Of a stretch of DNA of 64,000 nt, positions 1 to 11,775 are shown in pieces. Position numbers and translations under genes: made by a program. The notes beneath the pieces are model-generated. The model made no database searches and had not been told where the DNA came from. It saw only the letters and a program-made list of their open reading frames with translations. How positions within the stretch are numbered: position 1 is the first letter of the stretch; every line of letters starts with the position of its first letter. The DNA is from Coriolopsis trogii. Taxonomy: Eukaryota; Basidiomycota; Agaricomycetes; Polyporales; Polyporaceae. The stretch spans positions 248,001 to 312,000 of the forward strand of contig JAHYIO010000023.1 of the NCBI GenBank assembly GCA_020543525.1. The letters are read 5' to 3'.

Positions 1-2330
1 ATACGAACCGTTGGTGAGCGTCAACGAGCCAAGTCCATACTGTTGACTAACAGGACGAGAATAGGTAGCTGCACTGAACAAGCGCACACAGACAAAATCA
101 CGATGCCCAGGCTTTACTTTCCATGATACCTCATCCAGGGTCATTTCACCTCGCAAGCTTGCATGCATGAAGCCCAGTATATGTTGCTACACGGCGCAGA
201 ACCTAAGGCACGTTATCGCTTCGGATGCAGAATCTCGCACGGAGCTTGGCTACGCCGAATTGCTCTTCGAAGTCAAGGCCGATCCATCTCACGATTTCTT
301 TGTCGATCCTCCCGACATCCCAGACCATCCGGGCGATGCCGATACACTCCCTCATGATCTGTACGCCGAACGGTCAGAGTCATCAACCTACGAATCCGCT
401 AAGAGCAGAGCGTATGGACAGCATATCAAATATGTCGCAGAGATGTTTGCCAGACAACATCGAGGATTCGCCTTCACTGTCTCCTTGTCCGGTTCTTGCG
501 CCCGCCTTCTCCGCTGGGACCGTGCCGGCTGTATTGTCTCCACATCGTTCGATATTCGGGAAGAGCCGGAGCTGCTCTGTGAATTTCTCTATCGCTTTTC
601 TCAGGCCAACGGCGAAGAACGCGGACATGATCCTACTTTCACGGTTGCATCACCAGCAGAGGAGACCATATTCGCCCATATCATCCGTGACTATGTGCGG
701 GAACAGACCGATCTTCACGGGGCAGAGCTTGGTCGGGCTGTTTCTGAACATTACCATCCAGGTCATGTCACCGTACTTGACGTTTTAGACAAAAACACGC
801 CTACCCCTGACGGCCTTCACTCGTTCATTGTCTCTCGGCCCGTCATCTCTCCCTTGTACCTAACGGGACGTGGAACGCGAGGATGGTGGGCTGTTGACAC
901 GAGGACAAGTCGAGTGGTATTCCTCAAAGATACCTGGCGGCTCTGGATCCACAATGAGGGAGACGTTGTCACGACTCTCCATGAGAAGGGCGTTCACAAC
1001 GTGCCCTCTTTGGTCTGCTATGGTGACGTCCCCGATCGCATTCCTGACCCAGGGGTGACCATATCAGGTGAGCGCTCTGGCAGCATTGGACACTACGGAA
1101 TGGGCTGACGACTGGAACTATAGAAATCGACATGCAGTGCTCAATGACTAACGAATATCTTCGTGACCCTTGGGTATGTCATGTGCGAGGTACGAAGGCC
1201 ATAACTGTGAGACATCTGCATTATCGCATTGTTTTCGGTACTGTCGGTTACGGGTTGAAACATCTGAGAGGCACAGAAGAACTCCTCCACGTCAGCCATG
1301 ATGTTTTCCGCGGTACGTGCCCACTTTTGGCCTCCGTCCTCGTGCTCACGCATGCACAGCTATGAAAGACGCGTACACGCTAGCATCCTATATACATAGG
1401 GATATCAGCATCGGAAACGTCATCATGGTTCGGGAGCAAGGCAATCCTATCCGGAAGGGCTACCTCATCGATTGGGACGCGTCCTGCAAGATCGGTGAGG
1501 ATGGAGAAGCTGTCGAACCTGGTCGGGCTGTAAGTACCTCATGTTCAAGCTATATGCTTTCATTAATTCAGACATGTCATCGCGCGCAGGGCACCTGGAT
1601 ATTCACATCCATCAGAATGCTATCACACCTGGGTCTCAAGCAAAGACACAAGATGCAAGACGACATGGAGTCCCTGTTCTATCTTGTCTTATATTGTGCT
1701 CTCCTCTGGCTGCCGCACAATCTTTCCGACGACCAACTGGCAACCACTTTCAAGCAGTACTTTGATGAAGCGCACCACTTCGGCAGTATACTGGAAGGCG
1801 GTAACGCGAAGATAGCTAACGCCTTGGGACGTGAAACAACGGCACCCATAGAATTCAACCCGGCACTGAAAGAATGGGTGGACACCGTACTGGACTACAG
1901 TTTTCCTCAGGGAGAATTGTACCACAGATACAGGCAGGAGAAGAAATGGGAAGACCCTGACCAGCTCGACGCGTTTTGGGCTGACTTTCTGCAGAGACAT
2001 ACCCTTCCCCGCGACGACAGATGCGTTCATAATCACCCGTATGCAAACGGCCAATGGGAGTATAGTGGCAGATTCCGTAGCACGGAGGCTATCTCCCTAC
2101 GAGTGCGTCGGTCCGACGGAGACGGTGAGAGAGGCCAACCGGCACGGAAGAAGTCGCGCTGCGCTACTATCATCGCTGCCGCGTCATCTCACTTCCTCCG
2201 GCGCAGCGAGAGGATACGTGACAAGCAAGACCGCGCGGCGAAGGACCCAGTACACCCTGCGCCCACGAAGAGCAGTCGTCCCACAACACGTACCCAAACG
2301 GCGCGGCGCGGCACCTCTCGTCGTAGATAG
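1..2330 (+). CDS. FunK1-type fungal protein kinase, 5' end outside window (copy A)
   Basis: Fungal-type protein kinase (FunK1 family), a lineage-expanded group in mushroom-forming fungi; its substrates are not known to me. Spliced exons are 1-13 (partial), 69-1077, 1134-1312, 1360-1529 and 1590-2330. Intron borders are GT-AG and the phases close. Visible kinase motifs are the catalytic loop HRDISIGN (about 1400), the metal-binding triplet as DWD instead of DFG (LIDWDAS), and the downstream HKMQDDMESLFYL segment typical of FunK1. The C-terminus is basic, with an LRRSERIRDKQ box. The upstream exon continues beyond the window start, as shown by alignment with the complete paralogue at 47508-50160, whose first exon ends at the same splice site. 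No internal stop is seen, so it is probably functional. Role unassigned. Confidence 0.88.
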
Positions 2331-3162
2331 GGCCCGTGAACTGTATTGTGTATGACCCCTCACTCCATCTCGTGCCCTTTTCTCCCCGCTATATCCGTGC
2401 TGATCCAACCCTTATCACCACATGCATGTCACTTGGTTACCATACCACCTGTGATCGTCGAGCAGGTTATCCCAGCATCGACTCGTCGTATTCAGCTCGC
2501 TACAGTCCTAAATTCATCGTTCTCTCATTCGCTAGGCATGTCACCCTTAGACCCGTGAAAACCGCAGTATGATAAACACTGCCCCACAAACTATCAAGAC
2601 CTCAGACGATTCGCTTCGTCGCGTGCTCAATGTCCTTCAACATCGTCTTGACATGCTTCTGTGTCTGCGAGGGGTGCAGCGTCCCGATTGGGTCAGTCGT
2701 CCTCCTCGTCCGCCTAGGCTCGCAAACGTGTGGACCAAATGATTCTCAGCGCGGATCGTACCCACTGGTTGTTTCAGCGGAGAACAATAGGAACAATACT
2801 CTCATAGTCAGTTGGTGAGTTCTGCGAAGCTCGTCTATGTATTTGTTCTCACTGTCTTCGCCTCGTGAATGTGAAGAAGCATCTTCATATTCAGGCCCTT
2901 GGCACTTCGCGCTCACGCAGGATCATATGGTGCATAGCGCTGGAGGCTTCTCGGGCGCAATCGATGGGACACGCTACCGGCGATGTCGCGGCGATCCGGG
3001 GTACATTGGTACTCCTGGTAGCTCAACGGGGTGCCTTCAGCAGCAAGGATGACGCGGCCCTCGCAGGGTTGAGGTATATATAGGGTGAGATGTCTGAGTA
3101 TACGAGCAACATTCCCATCTGAATCTGTTCTACCTCATTCTCCATCGGCTACTACCATCACA
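2331..3162. other. intergenic, with TATA box of the next gene
   Basis: No coding potential that I can support. A TATATATAG box at about 3074-3082 lies roughly 85 bp before the ATG at 3163 and is the likely core promoter of the next gene. Confidence 0.6.
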
Positions 3163-4745
3163 ATGACAGACCATGTCGCTGCAGAAAACGCTCCTCGAGA
3201 CACCTGCTTTGCCAAACTATCGAGTGCCATCCTCATCGGCCAGCCCACCCGTGCCTTCGGTGAGCTCAGAATGAAGCCATCCATCCGGAGCGTCCTTTCC
3301 ATCACGGAGACGAGCCACTCAAAAGTGAGCAGCACGGTCGTGGAGCGAGCCGAGCAGGATTTTGGGATGCTGTACGTTGGAAAGAACATCCTGGAACGTT
3401 TGTTGGCATACGTCGATGCTTCGTACGACATTCCAGGGTTCAACCCCCGCCCTATCGCCTCACCGACGCTCCCCAACGGGCTATGCCCGTTATTTCCAGT
3501 GACCAGGCCCTCGACGCCATGATAGGCATGTATAGGGAGGAGATGGCCATCCGTCAGAATACGCCGCCACCCCTCAGCACGGCTGAGTCTATGTACGACG
3601 CAGCCGGGAGCCAGATCTTTCCTGTCATCAACTACGCCATCAAGGTATGTTTTACGTGTCCATGCATTTGCCGCAAGTTCCCACTAATCTTTTATGCATC
3701 AGACCAAGGAGAATAACACTATTGACGAAGAACACCTGCCCGCCGGTGGCAAGGTTATGACAAGGGAGAAGTGGGCAGCAAAGCCGGGACAGCCATCACA
3801 ATGGCGCGACTTCTTTTCCGACCTCCATGCAGGTCAGCCTGTAGATATCAGGGAAGTGCGGAAACACTATTTCTGTCCTTACTGGTCACGCCCTGCTCCT
3901 GGACATCTGTCCGGAGAGATGGGTACTGCGGGACGCTCGGATTATGCGCTGATCACGTCCCCGGGCAATGAACTGGGTGGCACTATAGCATCGAGTTGCG
4001 ACATCAAACCTCCCTGGGTCTATCAGACGAAGGATATCTGGGGTATCTTTCGGGGGGAGTCAGCATTCATCGAATCGAGCTCGCCGAACGCCTTCCAGAA
4101 AGACCGTCATCGAATGAGTGATACAGAGATTGCGATACACCGTTGGTTGTTCATGGTACGTGTCGTGTGGTGCTCACGAGAGTTTGTGATGTGCTGATTG
4201 TATTTGCGCCGGTCTAGCTATATGGGCAGGCAAAAGGCCTCCGCACGATCATCGGCTGCTTCACGAACATGGATGTCATTGTCTTCTATTGCTACTACGA
4301 CGGCAAACGTCATATCCAAGAGCAACAGGATCCCGCGGCGTTGAACGTCCCGGGTGCGGTGACTCGGGCACGCGCGCCAAGGATTGAACCGGTGTTGCGA
4401 AGCGGACTTGCCCTCTCCTGGCCTATCCCCTTCACTCACCCCATGGCGCTTCGTTGCCTACAGGGCATGACGTTCATGGCACTGGACCTGCATGCGAACA
4501 GATGGAAGGAAAAAGACGCTCTGGATATTGTGGCACCTGGGGACGAGCTCGTGCAGATTGTACCTTCCATGGATATTCCTGCACCCGGTGTTGGCCTGAT
4601 TGCCCCTATTCCGCAACCCGACCCGCCTGCCCCACTGCAGGAGCAACGGACGCCCGGAGACAATCAAAGAGAGGACAGACTACTCGATGAAGACGACGGG
4701 GACGATGGAGACTATGGAGACAACGACCAAGGGGACGACGAATGA
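3163..4745 (+). CDS. unknown four-exon gene with acidic C-terminus
   Basis: I do not recognise this family. Exons are 3163-3371, 3437-3644, 3703-4155 and 4218-4745, with all phases consistent. The start at 3163 was chosen because it follows a TATA box and opens with MTDHVAAEN. Visible parts are a Pro-rich stretch after exon 1, a conserved-looking centre (WRDFFSDL, HYFCPYWSRPAPGHL, GRSDYALITSPGN), a hydrophobic FTNMDVIVFYCYYDGK stretch in exon 4, and a Pro-rich linker leading to an Asp/Glu-rich tail. A decayed second copy of exon 3, still carrying the following splice site, lies at 7050-7443, so this is a small local gene family. The protein has no signal peptide or clear catalytic motif. It sits between kinase-type genes, but nothing proves a shared role. 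Confidence 0.75.
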
Positions 4746-5218
4746 AGAGACGACGAGCAGTAGGTAAGTCACAGTGTTTCACCGACAGACTAGTGTAGTA
4801 ATCACATTTCCAGACGTTAATAATCTGAGCCGATACAACGATGCCCCGAGAAGGTGCCAGGTGTTCGCTTGACGAACACAATTGATTAGTAGTACGAATG
4901 TACATGGTGACGAAATGTGAACTTCCAAGCAAGATTGATATGATTTGCGAGATCCGGGACAAAGTACTTTGGAACCACTATATAGCGGAAGAACAGGTAG
5001 TAAGGTGAACATCTGGATTCGAAACACTCTTCGAGGCATCGTCAGTTGCATCAGTCTTTCACCTCCTTCTCGGGCTACTACGAGTACAGTTTGTTTTATC
5101 CGCAAAATGCGTATCCGTCACAGTGATGTGGGTAGTTTGAATAAAGCAAGGCCAGGCTAAAGAGATCAAGAAAACAATGTCTCGTTCATTCTTGCGATCC
5201 GCTCGTATAATCATGTTA
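4746..5218. other. intergenic between convergent genes
   Basis: About 470 bp between two convergent genes. I see no gene, repeat or RNA here. Confidence 0.5.
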
Positions 5219-6353
5219 CTACGTCCACATGTCGACATTCCTGTGGCCAGTGTAGAAGTAGCCTGAACGGTAATTCCCATTCTGAATATGATTGATGATC
5301 TTACTCTTCCTCACATTGTTCGCTTTGTCCGAGTCTTTACCATCAACGACCGACCATGCGAAGTCGATGATGTGCCACTTGTGTACGCACTTGTGGCGTG
5401 GGCACATGAGGGTGTCTGGAGGTGCACGGATGAGGTTGGGCACGCGGAGGTCACGGTGAACAATCAACGCCAGCGAGAGATCGTGCAGGACTTGCTTGAT
5501 GTCCAGCCTAGGGAAGCAAGTCAGGGCTTGAAGAATAAACACCATGAGATAGTGCGTACTGAGTGTCTTGATCCCAGTCATCCTCGGCAGCGGAGTACTT
5601 CCGCCCTCCACGTGCCATCACAAGGACCGACAAAAGCGGTGCGTCCGCATCCGGAGTCCAATCCACCCACGGCGAGAGCTCCCTCGATCCAGGAGGCGAG
5701 TCGACATGCTCCTCGGGCATTGGCCTGTCGTCTGGTAGGTCGTCGTCACATGTAGGATCGACGCTCTTCAAATATCCAGAGGACTGCTTCTGATCCCAAT
5801 CTGGGCTCGACCAGAGAGGGAAGGGTAGCTGCTCTTTCGATAGCGCGGCGGCGAAGAAACCATAGTAACGTGGTGTCATGACGCCTTGCCACCTGCCCTC
5901 TCTGAGCCGCTCGTAAATCCAGCCTTCACGAGCAAGGGTGCGGCAGCGGTTCGGCCGAGCAACCTTAACGCAGAGCTCCTGGTTGAAAGGGATGGGGATC
6001 GAGGACGACTGATCGCCGCCACTGTTCCCGGGAGTGACGGAGACGATGGACGCCGCATAAACAAGGGCAGATCTTCCGCCACCAAGGAACTCTCCGAGCT
6101 TGAGAGAAAGATGTGCACCGTTCTCGGGAATAGGTTTAGCAGCCCAGCGAGGTTTTTGTATAAACCCGCCACCCAGGTAGTCGTATTGACGGGATGGGAA
6201 CGTTTGCTTTCTGGAGAGCGTGATGGGAGCGGGGAGCTGTGCGCCCGTGAGAGTGACGGCAGAAAACATCGACATGGACTGCTGAAGCGGAGGAAGACAT
6301 CAGTCAAGGGCCAAACGTCTTGCAGTACGCAGACATACTAGTTGCGTTTGCAT
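5219..6353 (-). CDS. kinase-like protein, copy 1 of a local family
   Basis: Small protein-kinase-fold protein of 340 residues, recovered only after splicing: exons 6353-6339, 6278-5560 and 5507-5219, with introns of 60 and 52 nt and phases closing. The first exon encodes only five residues (MQTQL) and is shared by all copies. Kinase-like motifs are a Gly-rich loop (GEFLGGGRSALVYAA), a Lys strand (ELCVKVA), a helix-C region (REGWIYERLREG), the catalytic loop VHRDLRVPNLI in the last exon, and IIDFAWS in place of DFG. The intron-2 branch point reads CCTGAC. An ACGTCAC motif lies about 66 bp upstream of the ATG. Homologous to copies at 7690, 22692 and 24098. Substrate unknown; it may be a small-molecule kinase or a pseudokinase. 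Confidence 0.82.
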
Positions 6354-6418
6354 GGTGGCGGACGTGGTGATAGTAGTAACTAGCGCGTGTCCAACAACAT
6401 TGAACCTTGTGCTGACGC

Positions 6419-6428
6419 GTGACGTAAC
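6419..6428 (-). promoter_or_regulatory. CRE-like GTTACGTCAC site, copy 1 promoter
   Basis: Read on the minus strand this is GTTACGTCAC, 66 bp before the start codon. Its 17-bp context (GACGCGTTACGTCACGC) is identical to that of copy 3. ACGTCA is the core bound by ATF/CREB-type bZIP factors; the binding factor here is inference. Confidence 0.55.
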
Positions 6429-6784
6429 GCGTCTATGTGGGGGCGCCTATGAAGTTTCTATAGCTAGTTTCTCCGTGGCAGAGTCGGGCTAGCGGCGTCG
6501 CTCGCAGCGACCTGCGATTCGCCATATGTTTCCTTGTGAGACCCACGCTTTCCGCATCCTGCGCTGCGTGTAGATGTGACTTCATCTCGAGCTCTATCCA
6601 GTACCGTCCGGGATTTTGTCAACTCACAAGCAACGCAGAGCGGCTGTGGCAAATGGAGAAGACAGCTGTATCTCCGGCGATACATTTCCCGCCGTGTGGA
6701 ATGCGTGCGAGTACTGGCGCGACCTCGTCCGCTGTTAGGATGAGGCCGCTCAGCAGGTACGTATCAGCACCATGCGAGTGACTG
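6429..6784. other. unassigned spacer between kinase-like copy 1 and FunK1 debris
   Basis: About 350 bp upstream of kinase-like copy 1. No gene or repeat that I can support. Confidence 0.4.
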
Positions 6785-6965
6785 CGCTGCGCCCGCGCGC
6801 TTTTGCTTGTCCCGTATCCTCTCGCTGCGACGGTCGAGCTCAACAGTCGCCGCAGCACCAACGCGGAACCAGAGGTCGTTGTGGCGCCGAGCTCTCCTCA
6901 CGGCTGAGATAGCGGCTCGGGGATGCACTGCGTTTGCGTATGGAGATCGCCTGATACGGTGCCAT
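6785..6965 (-). pseudogene. FunK1 3'-end relic
   Basis: On the minus strand this encodes a RRSERIRDKQKRAG box, and the stretch around 6930-6950 matches the EAISMRKR region of the complete FunK1 gene at 47508-50160. Only the tail of the gene is left; no kinase core adjoins it. It shows that FunK1 copies have been lost or fragmented in this region. Confidence 0.55.
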
Positions 6966-7049
6966 TTGTCTGTGTTGACAGGGTTCTTCCACCTTTCCGT
7001 CGCCCGATTGGCCCAGTACGAGGTGCCGGCAGACATCGGTTCAAATTGG

Positions 7050-7443
7050 ACAACGATCACAATGGCACGACTTCTTCGCTGACCTCCCTGTCGGTCAGCC
7101 ACAAGAAGTACGGAAGCATCATTTCTGTTCGCGCTGGTCACGTCCTGCGCTTGAACATCTGCCAGTGTCTGGAGAGACCGGTGCTACGGGACGCTCGGAT
7201 TATGTGCTGATCACGTCCCCGGGCAACGATCCGGGGGGAACTATAGCATCGAGTGGCGACGTTGAGCCTCCGCGGGTCTATGAGACGAGCGACATCTGGC
7301 GTGTCTTCCAAGGGCTATCAGCATTTGTTACATCGGAAAAGCTACACGCCTTCCAGCAAGACGAGTGGCAGTATCTTGGAAGAGTCAAACTTTATCGGTA
7401 TAAATCATCTGCTGTTCATAGTATGTGTTCTGTGCGCTCATGA
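7050..7443 (+). pseudogene. relic of the unknown gene at 3163-4745
   Basis: DNA closely similar to exon 3 of the gene at 3163-4745. The shared block runs from CACAATGGC through GGGACGCTCGGATTATG and CACGTCCCCGGGCAA to the end of the exon and into the following intron (TTCAT-GTA/GTATGTG). Reading frames are broken by small indels, for example in the segment matching HYFCPYWSRPAPGHL. Flanking exons are missing. A truncated, decayed duplicate. Confidence 0.75.
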
Positions 7444-7689
7444 ACGTCTGCAATCTCATCGGCGATCCGAGTGGAACACGGTTAGAGACATGGTCGAGAT
7501 GACTCTTTCTTCTCTTTCCGTGGCTACTACTGCCAGGACCACCTTAATCCATCACAAGCGTGTTCGTCACATTCCTTTTTGCACTGAGTTCGACCTCTAT
7601 ACGTGCGACCCCCGAGAGACATGTTGCATGTAATGGCAGATGATCATGGGATCCGTTCCGCGTGTAGGACACGGTACATACACTTGTCA

Positions 7690-8824
7690 CTACGTCCACA
7701 TCCCAACATTTATCTGACCAGTGTAAAAGTAGCCAGTGCGATAGCTTCCACTCTGTATGCGACCGATAATCTCACTCTTCTTCACATTGTTCGCTTTGTC
7801 AGAATCCTTGCCATCAACGACCGACCACGAGAAATCGATGATGTGCCATTTGTGTACGCACTTGTGGCGTGGGCACATGAGGGTGTCTGGAGGTGCACGG
7901 ATGAGGTTGGCCGCGCGGAGGTCACCGTGAACAATAAATGCCAACGAGAGGTCGTGAAGGACTTGCTCAATGTCCAGCCTATCGAAGCAAATTCAGACGC
8001 CGAGGCAAAACATAGACTACAAAGCATGGTGCGTACTGAGTGTCATCGTCCCAGTCATCCTCGGCGGCAGAGTACTTCCGCCCTCCACGCGCCATCACAA
8101 GGACGGAAAGAAGTGGTGCGTTCGCATCTGGACTCCAATCCACCCATGGCGAGAGCTCCCTCGAACCAGGAGGTGAGCCGACATCCTCCTCGCGCAGTGG
8201 CCTGTCGTCTGGTAGGTCGTCGTCGCAGGTGGGATCAATGCCCTTCCAATACCCAGAGGACTGCTTCTGATCACACTCCGTGCTCGACCAGAGAGGGAAG
8301 GGTGGCTGGTCTGTTGATAGCTTGACGGTGAAGAACCCGTAACAACGTGGTATCATGACGCCTTGCCATCTGCCCTCCCTGAGCTGCTCGTAAATCCAGC
8401 CTTCACGAGCCAAACTGCGACAGCGGTTCGGTCGAGCGACCTTGACGCAGAGCTCCTGGTTAAGGGAGATCGAAATCGAGGACAAGTCGGCGCCATCGTT
8501 GTTCCCGGGGGTGACGGAGATGATGGACGCCGCATAGACATGGGCAGATCTGCCGCCACCAATGAGGTCACCGAGCTCAAGGAAAAGATGAGCACCATCC
8601 TCCGGAATAGGTTCAGCAATCCAGTGTGGTCTCTGGATTAGCACAGCATGCAGGTAGTCATACTGACGGGATGGGAACGTTTGCGTTCTAGAGAGCGTGA
8701 TGGGAGCGGGGAGCTGTGCGCCTGTGAGAGTGACGGCGGAGAACATCGATATCGACTGTTCAGGTAGACGGTAGTCAGTTCGGGGTCAATAGATTGCAAT
8801 TCGTAGACATACTGGCGTTTGCAT
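7690..8824 (-). CDS. kinase-like protein, copy 2 of a local family
   Basis: 339 residues from exons 8824-8813, 8755-8037 and 7978-7690 (introns 57 and 58 nt, phases closing). Same layout as copy 1: MQTP first exon, Gly-rich loop GDLIGGGRSAHVYAA, Lys strand ELCVKVA, REGWIYEQLREG, then IIDFSWS. The catalytic loop reads VHGDLRAANLI, so the HRD arginine is glycine; HGD is the form used by aminoglycoside-phosphotransferase-like kinases. No internal stop. A foldback element is inserted at 8901, immediately beyond the conserved ACGTCAC promoter motif. Whether the changed loop keeps activity cannot be told from sequence. Confidence 0.82.
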
Positions 8825-8889
8825 GGTGGCGGACATGGAATGAGAGCCACCGACGCCCGAACGTTTCGGACCAACCTTTGCGATGCAGT

Positions 8890-8899
8890 GTGACGTGAC
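8890..8899 (-). promoter_or_regulatory. CRE-like GTCACGTCAC site, copy 2 promoter
   Basis: GTCACGTCAC on the minus strand, 66 bp before the copy 2 start codon. It abuts the left end of the foldback element at 8901, so everything further upstream of this promoter has been displaced by the insertion. Confidence 0.5.
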
Positions 8900-8900
8900 A

Positions 8901-10030
8901 TACAGCTGTTGCCGAAATTGGTGACCGCGCGACTTTGCACGACGCGCGCGCACTTTTGGCGCGTGAAAATCGAGAGAACAAGAAAAATCGCCCGTGGCTC
9001 GACACTCACTCGCAGCCTCATAGAAACGCTACAGAACGTGATCTGTACCTATCCGCAATATGTACGAGCTTTTTGCGAAGCTGTAGACCCCCTAGTTGTA
9101 GAGATACATACGCCAGGTCATGGGCATGGACAAGCCCGCCTGCATCATCGTTTCTGACCATCAGTCAGCGCAAAATGCCACAGAAACTTGAGGAGTGTCA
9201 AATAATACATTTATCTATTTGTTTACACAGTCTTCAGATTTTTCCTAGCTGCTGTCGATGGGATGAGGGGGAATCTATGTTACGCGTGTCTGGAGGAGCA
9301 TAGGCGCTCAAGCAGTTCCACTCAGATGGTTCGTCCGAGACATATACTACAACTTTATACCCCATTCTTCTTCCAGTTAGAGCTGTATGGTCTTTATGAG
9401 GTGCCTCGGACACTTGTTGAGGCTAGTGGGTGACGTCCACCCGCACTCAATCCTCTCACTTTTCAGTGCACTTGAAGGAGCAAGCTAAATGTGTGCAGAC
9501 ACACATTTCCAGAAGATCCATCTACACTGACTTTTAACATGCATATACGGTGGAACTCAGTGAGTTTAGGGGAGTGCGATGGTTTTTCCGTCTTGGAAGG
9601 ACCATCTGAGTTGAACTGCTTGAGCGCCTATGCTCCTCCAGACACGCGTAACATAGATTCCCCCTCATCCCATCGACAGCAGCTAGGAAAAATCTGACGA
9701 CTGTGTACACAAATAGATAAATGTATTAATTGACACTCCTCAAGTTTCTGTGGCGTCTGGTGTTGTTTCATTGTCGCAAACGACGATGCAGGCGGGCTTG
9801 TCCATGTCCATGACCTGGCATATGTATCTCTACAACTAGGGGGTCTACAGCTTCGCAAAAAGCTCGTAAATATTGCAGAGAGGTACAGATCACATCATGT
9901 GGTGTTTCTATGAGGCTGCGAGTGAGTGTCGAGCCACGAGCGATTTTTCTTGTTCTCTCGGGTTTTACGCGCCAAAAGTGCGCGCGCGTCATGCGGAGTC
10001 GCGCGGTCACGAATTTCGGCAACAGCTGTA
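8901..10030 (+). mobile_element. foldback/MITE-like element, left copy
   Basis: 1130-bp element flanked by TA at both ends, with termini TACAGCTGTTGCCGAAATT and its complement. The two halves are inverted repeats of each other over about 440 bp (8901-9342 against 9589-10030), diverged by scattered substitutions, around a core of about 245 bp. Open frames inside it are not credible genes, since the same frames recur in both arms. A TA target and CAG terminus fit a non-autonomous Tc1/mariner-type element; the family assignment is inference. An identical copy lies inverted at 10646-11775. Confidence 0.8.
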
Positions 10031-10222
10031 ACGCATTCGAACGCCGAAATACTGTACAAAAACATCCCCGGTGTAGGGAGCGTACTGTCCGACCAATCTT
10101 CCAACATCGCGAGCAAGTCTCAAAATGCGCACATTTATGCTTATAGAATTTTTCAGTATTGCGAGCTCCCATGAAAAGGAGCGTTGAACAGAAATGAGGA
10201 AGTCAGCACGAGGAAGGCGCGG

Positions 10223-10370
10223 TACGTCACGTATGTTCGGGCGCTCACATTTGCTCTCAACTACCATGTCCGCCACCATGCAAACGCCAAGTATGTCTGC
10301 GTATTGCAATCTGTTGGCCCCGAACTGACCACCGTCTACCTGAACAGTTGATATTACTCTCCGGCTGAAC
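10223..10370 (+). pseudogene. promoter and first exon of a fifth kinase-like copy
   Basis: Inside the palindrome loop lies TACGTCAC (10223-10230), then CCGCCACCATGCAAACGCCAA (ATG at 10278), a full-length intron 1 from GTATGTCTGCG to CTGAACAG, and about 20 nt resembling the start of exon 2 before similarity ends. The rest of the gene is absent. It is a 5'-truncation relic of the kinase-like family and shows that the promoter-exon 1-intron unit is part of the duplicated unit. Confidence 0.75.
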
Positions 10371-10644
10371 TGCCTCATGCTCTGCTTCAAGTTCGTAGTC
10401 GACTCTGCTGTCGCCCTGCTCGAATTGGTTTACTTATAGTACACTACACTGTGTCTCTTGCATCTCCTCTTAGCCCTCGCTTGCAATGTGATTGCCATAT
10501 TGGAACCTGAGAAAGACGTCTCAGTACAACAAGTACACAGTATTAGATGTGCTATACTCTCGGGAAACCAGACTTCTCCTTCGATGATAGAACGTTAAAT
10601 GTAATCAGCTTGACATTGAGTTCTACCTATCATGCATGAGCGAC
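10371..10644. other. unassigned remainder of palindrome loop
   Basis: No gene or repeat recognised between the first-exon relic and the right foldback element. Confidence 0.4.
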
Positions 10645-10645
10645 T

Positions 10646-11775
10646 TACAGCTGTTGCCGAAATTCGTGACCGCGCGACTCCGCATGACGCGCGCGCACTT
10701 TTGGCGCGTAAAACCCGAGAGAACAAGAAAAATCGCTCGTGGCTCGACACTCACTCGCAGCCTCATAGAAACACCACATGATGTGATCTGTACCTCTCTG
10801 CAATATTTACGAGCTTTTTGCGAAGCTGTAGACCCCCTAGTTGTAGAGATACATATGCCAGGTCATGGACATGGACAAGCCCGCCTGCATCGTCGTTTGC
10901 GACAATGAAACAACACCAGACGCCACAGAAACTTGAGGAGTGTCAATTAATACATTTATCTATTTGTGTACACAGTCGTCAGATTTTTCCTAGCTGCTGT
11001 CGATGGGATGAGGGGGAATCTATGTTACGCGTGTCTGGAGGAGCATAGGCGCTCAAGCAGTTCAACTCAGATGGTCCTTCCAAGACGGAAAAACCATCGC
11101 ACTCCCCTAAACTCACTGAGTTCCACCGTATATGCATGTTAAAAGTCAGTGTAGATGGATCTTCTGGAAATGTGTGTCTGCACACATTTAGCTTGCTCCT
11201 TCAAGTGCACTGAAAAGTGAGAGGATTGAGTGCGGGTGGACGTCACCCACTAGCCTCAACAAGTGTCCGAGGCACCTCATAAAGACCATACAGCTCTAAC
11301 TGGAAGAAGAATGGGGTATAAAGTTGTAGTATATGTCTCGGACGAACCATCTGAGTGGAACTGCTTGAGCGCCTATGCTCCTCCAGACACGCGTAACATA
11401 GATTCCCCCTCATCCCATCGACAGCAGCTAGGAAAAATCTGAAGACTGTGTAAACAAATAGATAAATGTATTATTTGACACTCCTCAAGTTTCTGTGGCA
11501 TTTTGCGCTGACTGATGGTCAGAAACGATGATGCAGGCGGGCTTGTCCATGCCCATGACCTGGCGTATGTATCTCTACAACTAGGGGGTCTACAGCTTCG
11601 CAAAAAGCTCGTACATATTGCGGATAGGTACAGATCACGTTCTGTAGCGTTTCTATGAGGCTGCGAGTGAGTGTCGAGCCACGGGCGATTTTTCTTGTTC
11701 TCTCGATTTTCACGCGCCAAAAGTGCGCGCGCGTCGTGCAAAGTCGCGCGGTCACCAATTTCGGCAACAGCTGTA
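10646..11775 (-). mobile_element. foldback/MITE-like element, right copy
   Basis: Inverted, apparently identical copy of the element at 8901-10030, also flanked by TA. The absence of visible divergence between copies, although the two halves within each copy differ, implies that this insertion is recent. It ends about 200 bp downstream of the MON1 stop codon. Confidence 0.8.

Noticed and set aside
5500..5570. Apparent frameshift between the two halves of kinase-like copy 1 (and the same in copies 2 and 3)
   Set aside because: All copies have a GTACGCAC...AG intron of 52-58 nt with a CTGAC-like branch point; splicing restores DTQ followed by the last exon in phase.
8935..9303. Open frames within the foldback elements (also 11373-11741, 9628-9858, 10818-11048)
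   Set aside because: The same frames recur in every arm of the inverted repeats and resemble no protein; they are by-products of repeat structure.
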